A stretch of DNA of 64,000 nt from Pontibacter flavimaris (GCF_001907195.1 NZ_LVWA01000005.1:620001-684000), one strand, 5' to 3'; positions 54,617-62,767 are shown, counted from the stretch's first letter. Notes: generated by a model not told the origin, from the sequence alone. Made by a program: numbers and translations.

Positions 54617-55177
54617 TCACATGTTTTCCAGGTTGGCCATGCGCTTTTGCTTTAGTTGCTTGTAAAACGAAGGGGAGAGACCGGTTACTTTCTTAAACTG
54701 ATTCGATAAATGAGCAACGCTGCTATAGTGGAGCCTATGCGCGATCTCGGTCAGGTTTAGCTCTTTGTATAAAAGCAGTTCTTTTACCCGCTCAATTTTA
54801 TGGAAGATAATGAATTGCTGAATGGTAATGCCCTTAACTTCAGAGAATATGTTGGCCAGGTACGTATAGTCGTGGTTTAATTTCTCGCTGATAAAGTCTG
54901 AATAATTGGCTTTCGGAAATTCATCAGAGTAATGGATCATCTCGATGATGACGTTCTTTATCTTCTCGATCAGGATACTCTTCTTATCATCCAGCAATTC
55001 CAGACCCGACATGAGCAGGTTGGTTTTAAGTTGCGTACGCTGTTCCTGTGTAATGTCTTGCAATATCTCAACGGTGCCGAGATCTACAACCACATACTGT
55101 AAGCCCAGCTTGCTCAGTTCTTCCTTTACCATTATTTTGCAACGCAGGCTCACCATGTATTTGATATACAGTATCAT
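54617..55177 (-). CDS. AraC-family transcriptional regulator (Bacteroidota short type)
   Basis: A 186-residue DNA-binding protein. The C-terminal domain (about 85-180) has two helix-turn-helix motifs: DYTYLANIFSEVKGITIQQ and LTEIAHRLHYSSVAHLSNQFKKVTGLSP (in parts), ending FYKQLKQKRMANL. The N-terminus (MILYIKYMVSLRCKIMVKEE) is typical of the short Bacteroidota AraC group that lacks a cupin sensor. It faces away from the ice-binding/OmpA block and may regulate it or an unknown neighbour; no operator is visible. The ORF start at 55177 is uncertain because an internal Met at codon 16 is also possible. Confidence 0.82.
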   Translation of the reverse strand: MILYIKYMVSLRCKIMVKEELSKLGLQYVVVDLGTVEILQDITQEQRTQLKTNLLMSGLELLDDKKSILIEKIKNVIIEMIHYSDEFPKANYSDFISEKLNHDYTYLANIFSEVKGITIQQFIIFHKIERVKELLLYKELNLTEIAHRLHYSSVAHLSNQFKKVTGLSPSFYKQLKQKRMANLENM

Positions 55178-56014
55178 AGCTATTTATATGTCTATTAGTT
55201 CATGTCCTGAACTTTTGGTGAGTTTTTTATAAAGTGGATGAATTTTTTGAAACTGTGCTTACCGTAAATATACGGAGTACTTTCTCAGTATCGGACTATA
55301 TTTATAATATAGATACTATTTAGGTTTTCAATCAGGAATTAATCAAAACAGGACTTTATAACTAGTCGGTAAATCATTCTTGTAAATCTGTTGGATATAT
55401 ATTTGACCTAACACTAAGACGGAAATAAGGGCTAGGGCGATAAATCATTAGAGTAAAAGCCATGACGCTGATTTCTGTTACTCCGAAATAAAAACCCAAT
55501 TATTTATCTAAATAAGTGGGTTCTATGGGGTATTGTGTAGTCCGAAGGATCGAATTATCAAACCTTTCCCACAGGGGTTTTGATGCTTTAGAAGAGTATC
55601 TGAAGCAGGAGCGACCGACAGCCATAATCATCCTACACTGCTGAACATAACTGTTGTTATGTAGCTATCACAAAAGTTAAGATGTATAATATATCTGCAG
55701 AGTCAGAAGCAGAAACAAGACCTAAAGGTTATAAGCAACATCATTTGGAGCATGGCCAGGATGACCTTTATCTCTTCTGACCTGTCCGATTACTCAAAAC
55801 TATATAACTGCCTAGAAAGGCTATTGCAACCATTAAGCAGAACTTGTTCTAGGCATCTAACTTCAATATTATTTGCATTCCGCTGGCAGCCATGGCTCTG
55901 AGTAGCATCAACGTAGTCAGCAAGAGCCTGCGCCTAAAGTGGCTGAAACTGTAACCGCCAATTAAGTGTAACTCTTATCCATAAATGTGTAACAGCCTGA
56001 GCGACTATACAGGC
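55178..56014. other. Long AT-rich gap (about 840 nt) without a recognised gene
   Basis: No ORF longer than chance was supported. A patch at 55548-55608 weakly resembles 49941-49998. The region may hold decayed sequence, fitting the deletions nearby. Confidence 0.4.
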
Positions 56015-56022
56015 TAACTTTG
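56015..56022 (+). promoter_or_regulatory. Candidate Bacteroidota -7 element TAnnTTTG
   Basis: TAACTTTG at 56015-56022 matches the Bacteroidota -7 consensus TAnnTTTG and lies 29 nt before the ATG at 56051. A clear -33 TTTG was not found. Confidence 0.4.
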
Positions 56023-56050
56023 CATTATAAAATCAAACAAACAACTAGTT

Positions 56051-56260
56051 ATGAAGACGATAGAATTAAAGACAAATATTATGTGCGGTTCATGCATTGC
56101 TAACGTAACACCTACCTTGAATGAAGCTATCGGTGAAAGCAACTGGAAAGTAGATACGCAGAACCCCAATAAAGTGCTGTCTGTAACCACTGAAAGCCTA
56201 AGCGAAGCAGACGTTATCAGTCAAAACACTTTTGCCGATACCTTCTTCTGCTATTCATAG
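56051..56260 (+). pseudogene. Truncated heavy-metal-associated (HMA) domain protein
   Basis: A 69-residue ORF of which about 56 residues match a copper-chaperone-type HMA domain: MKTIELKTNIMCGSCIANV with the metal-binding CGSC motif, then NPNKVLSVTTESLSEADVI. The last residues (SQNTFADTFFCYS) do not fit and are out-of-frame reading of the following endonuclease signal peptide. The C-terminal helix of HMA is therefore lost at a deletion junction near 56215. It might still bind metal weakly, but it is probably broken. Confidence 0.72.
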
Positions 56261-56583
56261 TCCTATCAGGCTGCAAGGGCTCGGAGGTCGAGCCACAGCA
56301 GTCACTGACCCTGGAGGAGCAGCAATTGCTACTGGGAAGCCCCAGCGGGGCCACAGCGGATGTCGGCAGTCCCGATAATTACCTGATCACGAAGCCTCAA
56401 TACGCCCTCTCTTACAGCCGCGGGCGAGGGATACCCAACTGGGTGAGCTGGCATATAAGCCGGGAATGGCTCGGTACGGCCGATCGCCAGAACGACTTCC
56501 GCGCCGATCCCGCGCTACCGGAAGGCTGGTACCGCGTCTCGGCCTCCAGCTACCGCAACCAATCCCCAGGACTTCAAATTTGA
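56224..56583 (+). pseudogene. N-terminal fragment of a secreted DNA/RNA non-specific endonuclease
   Basis: Without a start codon the frame reads KHFCRYLLLLFIVLSGCKG (lipoprotein signal with lipobox LSGC), then LLLGSPSGATADV, YLITKPQYALSYSRGRGIPN, WVSWHISREWLG, DFRADPALPEGWYRVSAS. This matches the N-terminus of NUC1/EndoG-type nucleases of Bacteroidota. The catalytic DRGH region should come next but the frame instead ends QSPGLQI-stop at 56583. Both ends are truncated, so it cannot be active. Confidence 0.75.
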
Positions 56584-56617
56584 TCCGTGAAACTCTGAGT
56601 TCGGTTCATTGTGCCTG

Positions 56618-56914
56618 ATGATCAAGCAACCAGGTGTTTTTATAGAACGGGTAGAAACTGAACTGAAAAAGTTAGGCTACAGCTTCGATCATGGCTTTGT
56701 AAAATACTATGACGAGCAGGTACATTATGAAAATATGAAACCGTTCCATAAACCAAAAGCTTTCGACTACCAGAAGGAGTTCAGGTTTTATGTTGACAAC
56801 GAAAAGAATAAGCCTCTAAGAATCAACATCGGAAGCATGAAATCCTACTGCAAGATTTTTGATGCGAAAGATCTTATTGGTTTAAAGCTTGAGACTAAAC
56901 CTAAGTATAGTTGA
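56618..56914 (+). CDS. Hypothetical protein, probably a C-terminal fragment
   Basis: A 98-residue ORF (ATG at 56618; a TTG lies three codons upstream). It resembles the C-terminal part of uncharacterised proteins: GYSFDHGFVKYYDEQVHY, then EFRFYVDNEKNKPLRINIGS and MKSYCKIFDAKDLIGL. No signal peptide or known domain. Its 5' neighbour is the endonuclease fragment, so it may be the remnant of a longer gene joined there by deletion. Confidence 0.45.
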   Translation: MIKQPGVFIERVETELKKLGYSFDHGFVKYYDEQVHYENMKPFHKPKAFDYQKEFRFYVDNEKNKPLRINIGSMKSYCKIFDAKDLIGLKLETKPKYS

Positions 56915-57001
56915 AGAGTGGTATCATCGGCGGGCCGTATAGATCGCAGATTGACACGAGTAGGACAAGCGGGGGTCGTGTGCTGCTCACTTAGTTACGC
57001 G

Positions 57002-57067
57002 AGCTAACAAGGCAAGGCTTCCCTATAGATCTCTCATGCCTTGTCTGCCTTGCTTTGCTAGTTTAAT
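57002..57067. repeat. Imperfect inverted repeat, possibly a degenerate attC-like site
   Basis: An arm AGCTAACAAGGCAAGGC on the left and GCCTTGCTTTGCTAG on the right can form an imperfect hairpin. It begins with a TAAC-type core as attC sites do, but the GTTRRRY counterpart is not clean. It could also be a terminator. Confidence 0.3.
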
Positions 57068-57131
57068 GCCATCGCTTCTTTTGTCCGAAGTATAAAGGCT
57101 TATGATGCTATTTTTGTTGATGTTACTTTAT

Positions 57132-57166
57132 TAATTTGCAGTTCGCGAATCGCGAACTGCAAATTA
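57132..57166. promoter_or_regulatory. Perfect palindrome, probable operator of the AbiE-like pair
   Basis: Sixteen-base arms (57132-57147 and 57151-57166) around AAT form a perfect inverted repeat with core GTTCGCG...CGCGAAC. It lies 18 nt before the first gene of the toxin-antitoxin-like pair, where an autorepressing antitoxin would bind. Confidence 0.65.
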
Positions 57167-57184
57167 TAAGAGACACTATACAGT

Positions 57185-57702
57185 ATGAAGAAGCATAACG
57201 GGATGCGTCCTCAGGATATCGTGATACCGCTGGACATCATCACCAGGGAAGAGGGGTGGACGATGAAGGACATCTCGCGCGGATTGAATATTAGCGGCTC
57301 GGAGGTTTCAGAGTCGCTCCAACGATCTTGTATGGCCGGACTGATAGATGATGCCAGGAAGAACGTGATGCGGAATGCCTTGATGGAGTTCCTGAAGTAT
57401 GGGCTGCGTTACGTGTTTCCCCAGACCCTAGGGCCGTTGTGCGGGGTGTTCCGACCGCTTACAGCGCGCCACCGCTGAGTGAAATGATCATGAGCGGCGA
57501 TAAGCTGGTCTGGCCTTATTCGAAAGGCGAGGTGAGAGGCCAGAGCGTGGAGCCGCTTTATCCTACTGTGGTGGAGGCAACACTGCAGAACCCAAAGCTG
57601 TATGAGATGCTCGCGTTAGTTGACGCACTGCGCGTAGGCAGGGTGAGAGAACGGGAGTTGGCAGCAGTTGAATTAGAAAGAAGAGTTTTATATGGATGGT
57701 AA
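57185..57702 (+). pseudogene. Frameshifted helix-turn-helix partner of an AbiEii-like toxin
   Basis: The first frame (57185-57478) holds a winged-helix-like domain: ITREEGWTMKDISRGLNI, SGSEVSESLQRSCMAGLID, MEFLKYGLRYVFPQ. The second (continuing to 57702) reads VRGVPTAYSAPPLSE, EPLYPTVVEATLQNPKLYEM, ALVDALRVGRVRERELA. They fit together as one protein of about 172 residues if one G is restored near 57439 (TTGTGCGG instead of TTGGTGCGG). Such proteins are encoded next to AbiEii-type nucleotidyltransferases. The frameshift might be a sequencing error or a genuine inactivation. Confidence 0.68.
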
Positions 57703-58662
57703 CCAGATTAACAGAGAAGTCATTATAAAGGTCGCTGTAGGCCTGCAGGAGCTGCGGCAGGATATGGTGTTTGTGGGAGGAGCCACCCTGAGCTTATATG
57801 CAGATGATCCGCGGCTGATGCCGTGAGTCCCACCAGTGACATTGATCTAAGCGTGTCACTTGCAGGCTATGGGGCTTGGCACAAGCTGCAAGAACGCCTT
57901 CAGGAGCTTGGGTTTTACCCAGACCCTACAAGTCCTGTGATTTGCCGCTTTACCTTTGAAGGTATCACAATAGATGTCATGCCTGACGATGCACAAATTC
58001 TTGGCTTCTCCAACCCGTGGTACAAGCCAGGGCTGGACCAGTCGAGTTTTATTGCCTTGAAACCAAACCTGAAAATTCGGATACTACCTGTGGCGTATTT
58101 CCTTGCCACCAAATTCTCTGCTTATCACAGCCGCGGCGGGGACCCTCGTACCAGCCACGACTTTGAAGATATAATCTATACAACAGACAACAGGTTGCAC
58201 CTCATAGAGGATGAAAGCCTTAAAGCCAAGAAGTTAGAGATTTATAAAAGCGCTGTACTTAATGAATCTACTATCCAAGACTTTGTAGTAATCAAGGTGC
58301 AGAATAAAAGCACAGGCGAAACAAAGGAAATCTGCACAAAGGGAAACTTCCTTAGTGGTGCTATTCATCAGGAATATGATATTGACTACTCTGAAGAAGG
58401 TGAGGCAAAGGCGAATGAAATCCTGCTCAACTCGAAGAACAGAAAATTTGAACTTTCAAAGGCAGAGGCATTGGGCAACATTGGCTTTGATGACTATTCA
58501 GAGGACGAACTGAAAGCATTTGAGCGAAGAGTAGAGGCAGGTAATTTCAGTTACAGCAATGACAGAGAAATGACTATGCTCGCACACATTCTCTTTAACA
58601 AGGGAGTAAAGAGTAGCGAAAACAGTTGTTTTGGCGGTGAGCTAATATTTGTAAAAAAATAA
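57692..58662 (+). pseudogene. Frameshifted, chimeric AbiEii-like nucleotidyltransferase
   Basis: The ATG at 57692 overlaps the partner gene by 11 nt. The first frame (MDGNQINREVIIKVAVGL, FVGGATLSLYADDP) stops at TGA 57824; the next frame continues AVSPTSDIDLSVSL (nucleotidyltransferase Asp-x-Asp), ITIDVMPDD, YFLATKFSAYHSRGGDPRTSHDFEDIIY. One G appears to be missing near 57811. After about 58205 the sequence no longer resembles AbiEii: STIQDFVVIKVQNKSTGETK and the remaining 130 residues look like an unrelated gene's 3' end, directly followed by an attC-like site. So the gene is broken twice: by frameshift and by fusion to a cassette gene. Confidence 0.65.
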
Positions 58663-58666
58663 CTAA

Positions 58667-58721
58667 GCCTAACAAAGCACATGAGCAAAGCTGCGGCTAC
58701 GCCTTGCTCACCTCATGTACG
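58667..58721. repeat. attC-like site A, right end missing
   Basis: Starts with the core GCCTAAC (RYYYAAC form) 5 nt after the upstream stop codon. It then shares over 40 nt, with only scattered mismatches, with site B at 60551, including arms ACATGAG and CTCATGT. The expected GTTRRRY end is not found, so the site is cut, perhaps by the adjoining IS110 insertion or a deletion. Confidence 0.65.
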
Positions 58722-58753
58722 AGTACCGCTATGATGAAAGCAAGGGTTTTGCC

Positions 58754-59771
58754 CTAAATAATGTTCAATCTCACCTCATAGGGAGTTCCTCTCTTTATGA
58801 CTGCCACGGTCTGGTGCAGGAGCTTGTTACGCATGGCATTGATGACGCTCATCTTGCTCTTCCCCAACCTTGCGCTCGAAGTAGAGCCTGAACTCAGCGT
58901 TGAAGCGGACGCTGTTCAGGGCCGCCATGTGCAGCACCTGCTTCAACTCCTTGTTGGCAAATTTCGAGACGCCCGTGCGACCCATCACGCTCGTGCCGCT
59001 GCGGTACTCGTAGGGGGCCACCCCGCAGTAGCAGGCCAGCTTGCGCCCGTCGTCCATTCTGGAGAAGCCTTGGGTGTAGACCAACAGCGAGATGGCCAGC
59101 ACTTTGCCCACGCCTTTCACCGAGGTCAGCAGGTCGTATTTTCGCTTCAGCTCACCGTCCTTTGCGATGAACTCCTGCATCTTCTCCTCCACCTGCTCCA
59201 TGCTTTTCTCCAGCCCCTTGATGGCTTTCCTGTTGACCTGCTCGAGTATTTTGGCAGACACAGGGTCTATAGAGAGCAGTTCCTTGATAGTGCCCTTGTT
59301 GCTTTTGAGCGCCTTGATGAGCCTGCCCCTGCTTGCCTGCTAGTCCTTTAACCGCTCCAGCGTCACGCCTGAAAGGGAGAGGCACTGTGCCTCCTGCTGG
59401 TGCAGCAGGGCATAACGGGCAATTCTTTGTGCGTCCACCTTGTCGTCCTTCCCCCTGACCATGCCGACGCTCCTTTTTATCTGCAGGGCGCTCTCCAGCC
59501 ACACGTGCACCCCTCTGGCTAGCAGGTAGTGCACCAGCTGCCTTGTGTACATGCCCGTATGCTCCATGCAGCAGAGGGTGTCTGCGCCCGCCTCACAGCC
59601 GTGCTGCTTGAGCCAGGCCTTCATGCGCCGGAAGCCGGAGGGGTTGTTGTTTAACTTGTGGCAGAGTTGCCGTCCGTCGCTGACTCTGATCAGGCACACG
59701 TCCAAGCTGTCATTGGAGACATCAATGCCCAGCATGAAGGATGGGGCTTGCGGATTGATAGGCTTTTCCAT
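58754..59771 (-). pseudogene. IS110-family transposase, broken by an amber codon and a frameshift
   Basis: The N-terminal RuvC-like part (59340-59771) has MLGIDVSNDSLDVCLI, CCMEHTGMYTRQL and KDDKVDAQRIARYAL, carrying the DEDD residues. An in-frame TAG follows LERLKD; beyond it the frame continues RGRLIKALKSNKGTIKELLS and the C-terminal transposase_20 domain (LLTSVKGVGKVLAISLLVY, MDDGRKLACYCGVAPYEYRSG in parts). Near 58870 a second lesion shifts the frame; in another frame KSKMSVINAMRNKLLHQ and TPYEVRLNII-stop complete the usual C-terminus. It is inactive unless these are sequence errors. Confidence 0.8.
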
Positions 59772-60018
59772 ATCTTTTGTTTGAGTTATGCAAGCTGCGG
59801 ATCGAAACCTTTATAATGGGCCCAAGATGTCCCGAAAATCTATATGACCCCTGCCTGCGGGTTTAAAAAGAGCAGCCAGTCTGAATCGGCTGTTAGGACC
59901 ATTCTCGCCTTGTTAGCGGGTAGTGCACTGGCTGCCCTGAAGGCATAAAAGCAGTACTCCTATACCTGGTAAAAGGGTGCTGGGTGTATTGGAAAAATAA
60001 TATAGTGCTAATCTAAAG
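59772..60018. other. IS110 non-coding end (possible bridge-RNA region)
   Basis: About 250 nt upstream of the transposase start with no ORF. IS110 elements carry a structured non-coding RNA at such a position. A sequence GCAGCCAGT...ACTGGCTGC (near 59873 and 59928) can pair, but a fold was not derived. The element's exact end could not be placed. Confidence 0.4.
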
Positions 60019-60051
60019 GTTAGCTGATATTTAAATAATGGAAAAGAACCT

Positions 60052-60546
60052 ATGAAACAACTTTTGCTCCTCATGCTTGTCTTCTCTTACTTCTGCTGTA
60101 ATGCTCAAAGCAAGAGCAATGAGAGATCAGTCCTACTTCTGAGTAAGAATGGAGCATTAAGAACTGTTGACCTTGAATTGAAGCCTAGCAAACCAATTAA
60201 AATTAAAACAACCGATGGAAAAAAGCTTACTTTGGTTGATTATTCTATACTTGGGGACTCTGTGATCGCATCTTCAATGGATACAGTCGCTTTAAAAAAC
60301 ATCGCATCAATAAAAGGAAAAGTGAAAGGGAACACCCTTAGAAAGGTAGGTGGTGGTTTAGTGGCTGGGACTGGGTACTACTTTGTAACGGTAGGTTATG
60401 TGGTAGGCATATTAACTTTTCACCCAATTGCTTTGGCGATAATGGTTCCTTCTGCTGGTGTTGCCTACGCAGGTCATTATTTATCAGGAGCAAGACGCTT
60501 TGACACGACCGAAAAATGGGCATTAAGCATAAATAAGGTAGAATAA
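60052..60546 (+). CDS. Cassette gene: exported protein of unknown function
   Basis: A 164-residue protein with a signal peptide (MKQLLLLMLVFSYFCCNAQS). A hydrophilic part with RTVDLELKPSKPIKIKTTDG follows, then a hydrophobic C-terminal section with one or two membrane helices (GYYFVTVGYVVGILTF and ALAIMVPSAGVAYAGHYL). No known family. It sits alone in a cassette: a GTTAGCT at 60019 could be its 5' recombination core, and an attC-like site begins 5 nt after its stop codon. Confidence 0.7.
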   Translation: MKQLLLLMLVFSYFCCNAQSKSNERSVLLLSKNGALRTVDLELKPSKPIKIKTTDGKKLTLVDYSILGDSVIASSMDTVALKNIASIKGKVKGNTLRKVGGGLVAGTGYYFVTVGYVVGILTFHPIALAIMVPSAGVAYAGHYLSGARRFDTTEKWALSINKVE

Positions 60547-60550
60547 CAAC

Positions 60551-60617
60551 AGCCAACACAGCACATGAGCAAAGCTGCGGCTACACCTCGCTCACCTCAT
60601 GTACCAGCACGTTGGCA
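60551..60617. repeat. attC-like site B
   Basis: A 67-bp imperfect palindrome. The outer cores AGCCAAC (60551-60557) and GTTGGCA (60611-60617) pair over six bases, the inner arms ACATGAG and CTCATGT pair over seven, and a GC-rich variable terminal structure lies between. This is the layout of an integron attC site with R and L boxes. Confidence 0.75.
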
Positions 60618-60631
60618 GGCATACAACCAAG

Positions 60632-60940
60632 ATGAAGCTATACAAAACGGCAAGACTAATATGGACCTTCTACAGGAGCTTTGTTTTGGCTTCGGTGGTG
60701 ATAACTATCTGTTGTATAAAGCTACTCTGGGACTACGACTTTATGATATTCGGTATGCTGTTTTGGTTTAAAGTAGCCAGCCTTGGCCTTATATATTACT
60801 TTATTAACAGCTATAAGCGCAAGCACTACTATTATTACCTAAACCTGGGGTTGTCCAGGACCGTGCTCTGGGCTGCTACCTTAGGTTTTGACCTTTTCTT
60901 GTTCATATTTCTCATTGTACTTGCCTACAAACTCAAATGA
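60632..60940 (+). CDS. Cassette gene: small three-helix membrane protein
   Basis: A 102-residue membrane protein (start MKLYKTARLIWTFYRSF at 60632; upstream ATG at 60599 lies within the attC-like site and is less likely). Three hydrophobic segments are visible: VLASVVITICCIKLL, MIFGMLFWFKVASLGLIYYF and VLWAATLGFDLFLFIFLIV. It ends with an ATGA overlap with the ABC ATPase gene, so the two are coupled and may form a small transporter or membrane-stress complex. No family recognised. Confidence 0.7.
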   Translation: MKLYKTARLIWTFYRSFVLASVVITICCIKLLWDYDFMIFGMLFWFKVASLGLIYYFINSYKRKHYYYYLNLGLSRTVLWAATLGFDLFLFIFLIVLAYKLK

Positions 60941-61590
60941 TTCACAGACTGGAAGCCGACAGCATTCAATTGGCATTTGATGGCAGGAGGATACTCTCCG
61001 ACATCTACATTAAATGCGAAACAGGGGCAATAACAGGTCTGTTGGGCAGGAACGGGCAGGGCAAATCCTGCCTGATGAAAATCATCTACGGCAGCTTAAA
61101 GTGTGAGAAGTCGGTTAGGTTTGATAACAGGATACAGTTCGAAGCATTTAAGCGACCCGACCTACTCCTTTACCTTCCCCAGTTTAACTTCATTCCCTCA
61201 CATATCAGCCTGAGAAGGATATTCAGTGACTTTGAGTTAGATTATTCGTCGTTTGAGCATCGGTTTCCAGAATTCGCTACAAGGTATAAGGCATCTATAG
61301 GTAGTCTGTCAGGTGGGGAGAGAAGGTTAGTCGAAATCTACGCGGTCGTGAAATCTGCCTCGCAGTTCGCCATGCTTGATGAGCCTTTCACCCACCTGAA
61401 TCCTATACAGATTGACAAGGTAAAGGACCTCCTCTTAGAAGCAAAGCAAAACAAAGGCGTGATCGTAACAGACCACATGTTCAGGCATGTTTTGGATATA
61501 AGTGGCACTTTATACCTACTGGTGAACGGTAAGACGCACCTGGTAGGTACTACCGAAGAGATAGAGGCACTTGGCTATGCAAAAGTATAA
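60937..61590 (+). CDS. Cassette gene: ABC-type ATPase
   Basis: A 217-residue ABC ATPase. Walker A GLLGRNGQGKSCLMK (about residue 38), Q-loop LYLPQFNFIP, signature SIGSLSGGERRLVEIYA, Walker B QFAMLDEPFTHLNP and switch His in VIVTDHMFRHVLD are all present. The start overlaps the stop of the small membrane protein by 4 nt (ATGA). The stop lies 5 nt before an attC-like site, so the two genes form one mobile cassette. The substrate is unknown; the partner has only three helices, fewer than a normal permease. Confidence 0.85.
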   Translation: MIHRLEADSIQLAFDGRRILSDIYIKCETGAITGLLGRNGQGKSCLMKIIYGSLKCEKSVRFDNRIQFEAFKRPDLLLYLPQFNFIPSHISLRRIFSDFELDYSSFEHRFPEFATRYKASIGSLSGGERRLVEIYAVVKSASQFAMLDEPFTHLNPIQIDKVKDLLLEAKQNKGVIVTDHMFRHVLDISGTLYLLVNGKTHLVGTTEEIEALGYAKV

Positions 61591-61594
61591 CGCA

Positions 61595-61644
61595 TGCCAA
61601 CTAAGCCCAAAGCACATAAACGTGCCTTAGCCAAACCGTTGGCA
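61595..61644. repeat. attC-like site C
   Basis: A 50-bp palindrome with perfect 7-bp outer cores TGCCAAC (61595-61601) and GTTGGCA (61638-61644) and inner arms CTAAG/CTTAG and GCAC/GTGC around ATAAAC. The left core is the exact complement of GTTGGCA at 60611, as expected if the ABC genes are one excised cassette. Confidence 0.8.
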
Positions 61645-61988
61645 AATATTTAAAATGAATGAATTTGTGGGGGGTATTTAAAATAGCTAAAGCCATAAAG
61701 AAGTATAAAATGTGCGAAATTTGTGCGGAAAGGGGCTTTTTGCCTGTGGTTTGCGTTGGTAGCCAATGGAAGATTTTTACCATTCAGTACCGAATTGCTA
61801 CCGTTTTGACGTGGCTTTTATCGGTAAAAGCGGCTAAAAACTTCCATTTGTAGCTGAAAGGGGGAGTAAAACAGAAGAAACTTACCATTACTTAGCAAGT
61901 TTCTCCCCAGTCTTAAAACACCGTTCAAAAACGGTTTAAATGCCTGTTAAACTATTGCCTGTAGCTTGCCTGGTTAGGAGGCTAAAGC
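61645..61988. other. Gap with putative left end of a Mu-like element
   Basis: No credible gene. At 61711 the repeat TGTGCGAAATTTGTGCGG begins with TG, as Mu-like termini do. From there to about 61850 several short repeats (GGTAGC/GCTACC, GTACC, TTTTACC/GGTAAAAG) could be transposase-binding sites. The exact boundary is a guess. Confidence 0.35.
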
Positions 61989-62756
61989 TTACTGCAACAG
62001 GTAATCCTCTATTACTTCGTCCCGATCAAACTGTTTGAGGAAATTGAGCAGTTCAATTAGTTTTTCATTCCCATACCCTAACATATCTTTCTCATTTTCA
62101 ATGCTGTCCAGTATTTTAAAAGCTTCCTGCTTAAAGTCCTGGTAGCTGAAATCGTTGATGTTCTCTATCTGTTTTGGCAGTTGTAGCGTCATTTCTACAA
62201 AGGAGTACTGCCTGAGGTAGGTAGCGTAAAACGTGTGCAGGGCAGTCACCAAATCTCCGAAATGTAGCGCCTCCTGGCGGGTTCTGTATAGTTCCGGGTT
62301 GCTCTTCTCCAACTCAAATTTGAACTTGTCGGTGTAGTTGATGACCAAATCCATCTTCTTTTTGTAGTCGTCCACGCCTGCCTTAATTCTCCTTAGCTCT
62401 TCCTGTGTCGGAGGCGTATACCCGCCCGGCTCTTCCTCCCCCAAAGGCTCATCTTTATTTGGTGTTTTTAAATACCGATGGGGGCCCCCAAGATTTTCGA
62501 CATTTTTAGACTCTTTGTCATTATTTGTAATACTACTATTTGTAAACATTTCTCCGCGTTCATTCAAAAGCCATTCTGACGACACTTGAAATAGTTCAAA
62601 AAGCCGTTTAAGCAACTTGCTTGATATACCTCTCTTTCCATTTTCAATGGCTGAAATGTAGGTTTGATTTAACGATAGCTGTTCAGCAAACTCCTTCTGG
62701 GTGAAGCCAAGAGTATCCCTAATTTCTTTAAATCTGTCGGCCTGTGTTTTTGTCAT
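61989..62756 (-). CDS. XRE-family repressor of a Mu-like element
   Basis: A 255-residue protein. The N-terminal helix-turn-helix (about 5-65) reads RFKEIRDTLGFTQKEFAEQL, SLNQTYISAIENGKRGISS, KLLKRLFELFQVSSEWLL. The rest is a charged helical region without a known domain. The start at 62756 (MTKTQADRF) is chosen because a longer ORF to 62822 would run through the operator palindromes. It is divergent from the transposase genes, as phage repressors often are. Confidence 0.82.
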   Translation of the reverse strand: MTKTQADRFKEIRDTLGFTQKEFAEQLSLNQTYISAIENGKRGISSKLLKRLFELFQVSSEWLLNERGEMFTNSSITNNDKESKNVENLGGPHRYLKTPNKDEPLGEEEPGGYTPPTQEELRRIKAGVDDYKKKMDLVINYTDKFKFELEKSNPELYRTRQEALHFGDLVTALHTFYATYLRQYSFVEMTLQLPKQIENINDFSYQDFKQEAFKILDSIENEKDMLGYGNEKLIELLNFLKQFDRDEVIEDYLLQ

Positions 62757-62767
62757 AAAATATTTAT

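Noticed and set aside
49941..55608. Weak similarity between 49941-49998 and 55548-55608 as a dispersed repeat
   Set aside because: Matches are short and interrupted; without alignment statistics they cannot be separated from chance in AT-rich sequence.
61659..61853. ORF of 64 residues between attC-like site C and the XRE gene
   Set aside because: It crosses the putative left end of the Mu-like element and its repeats; no protein features.
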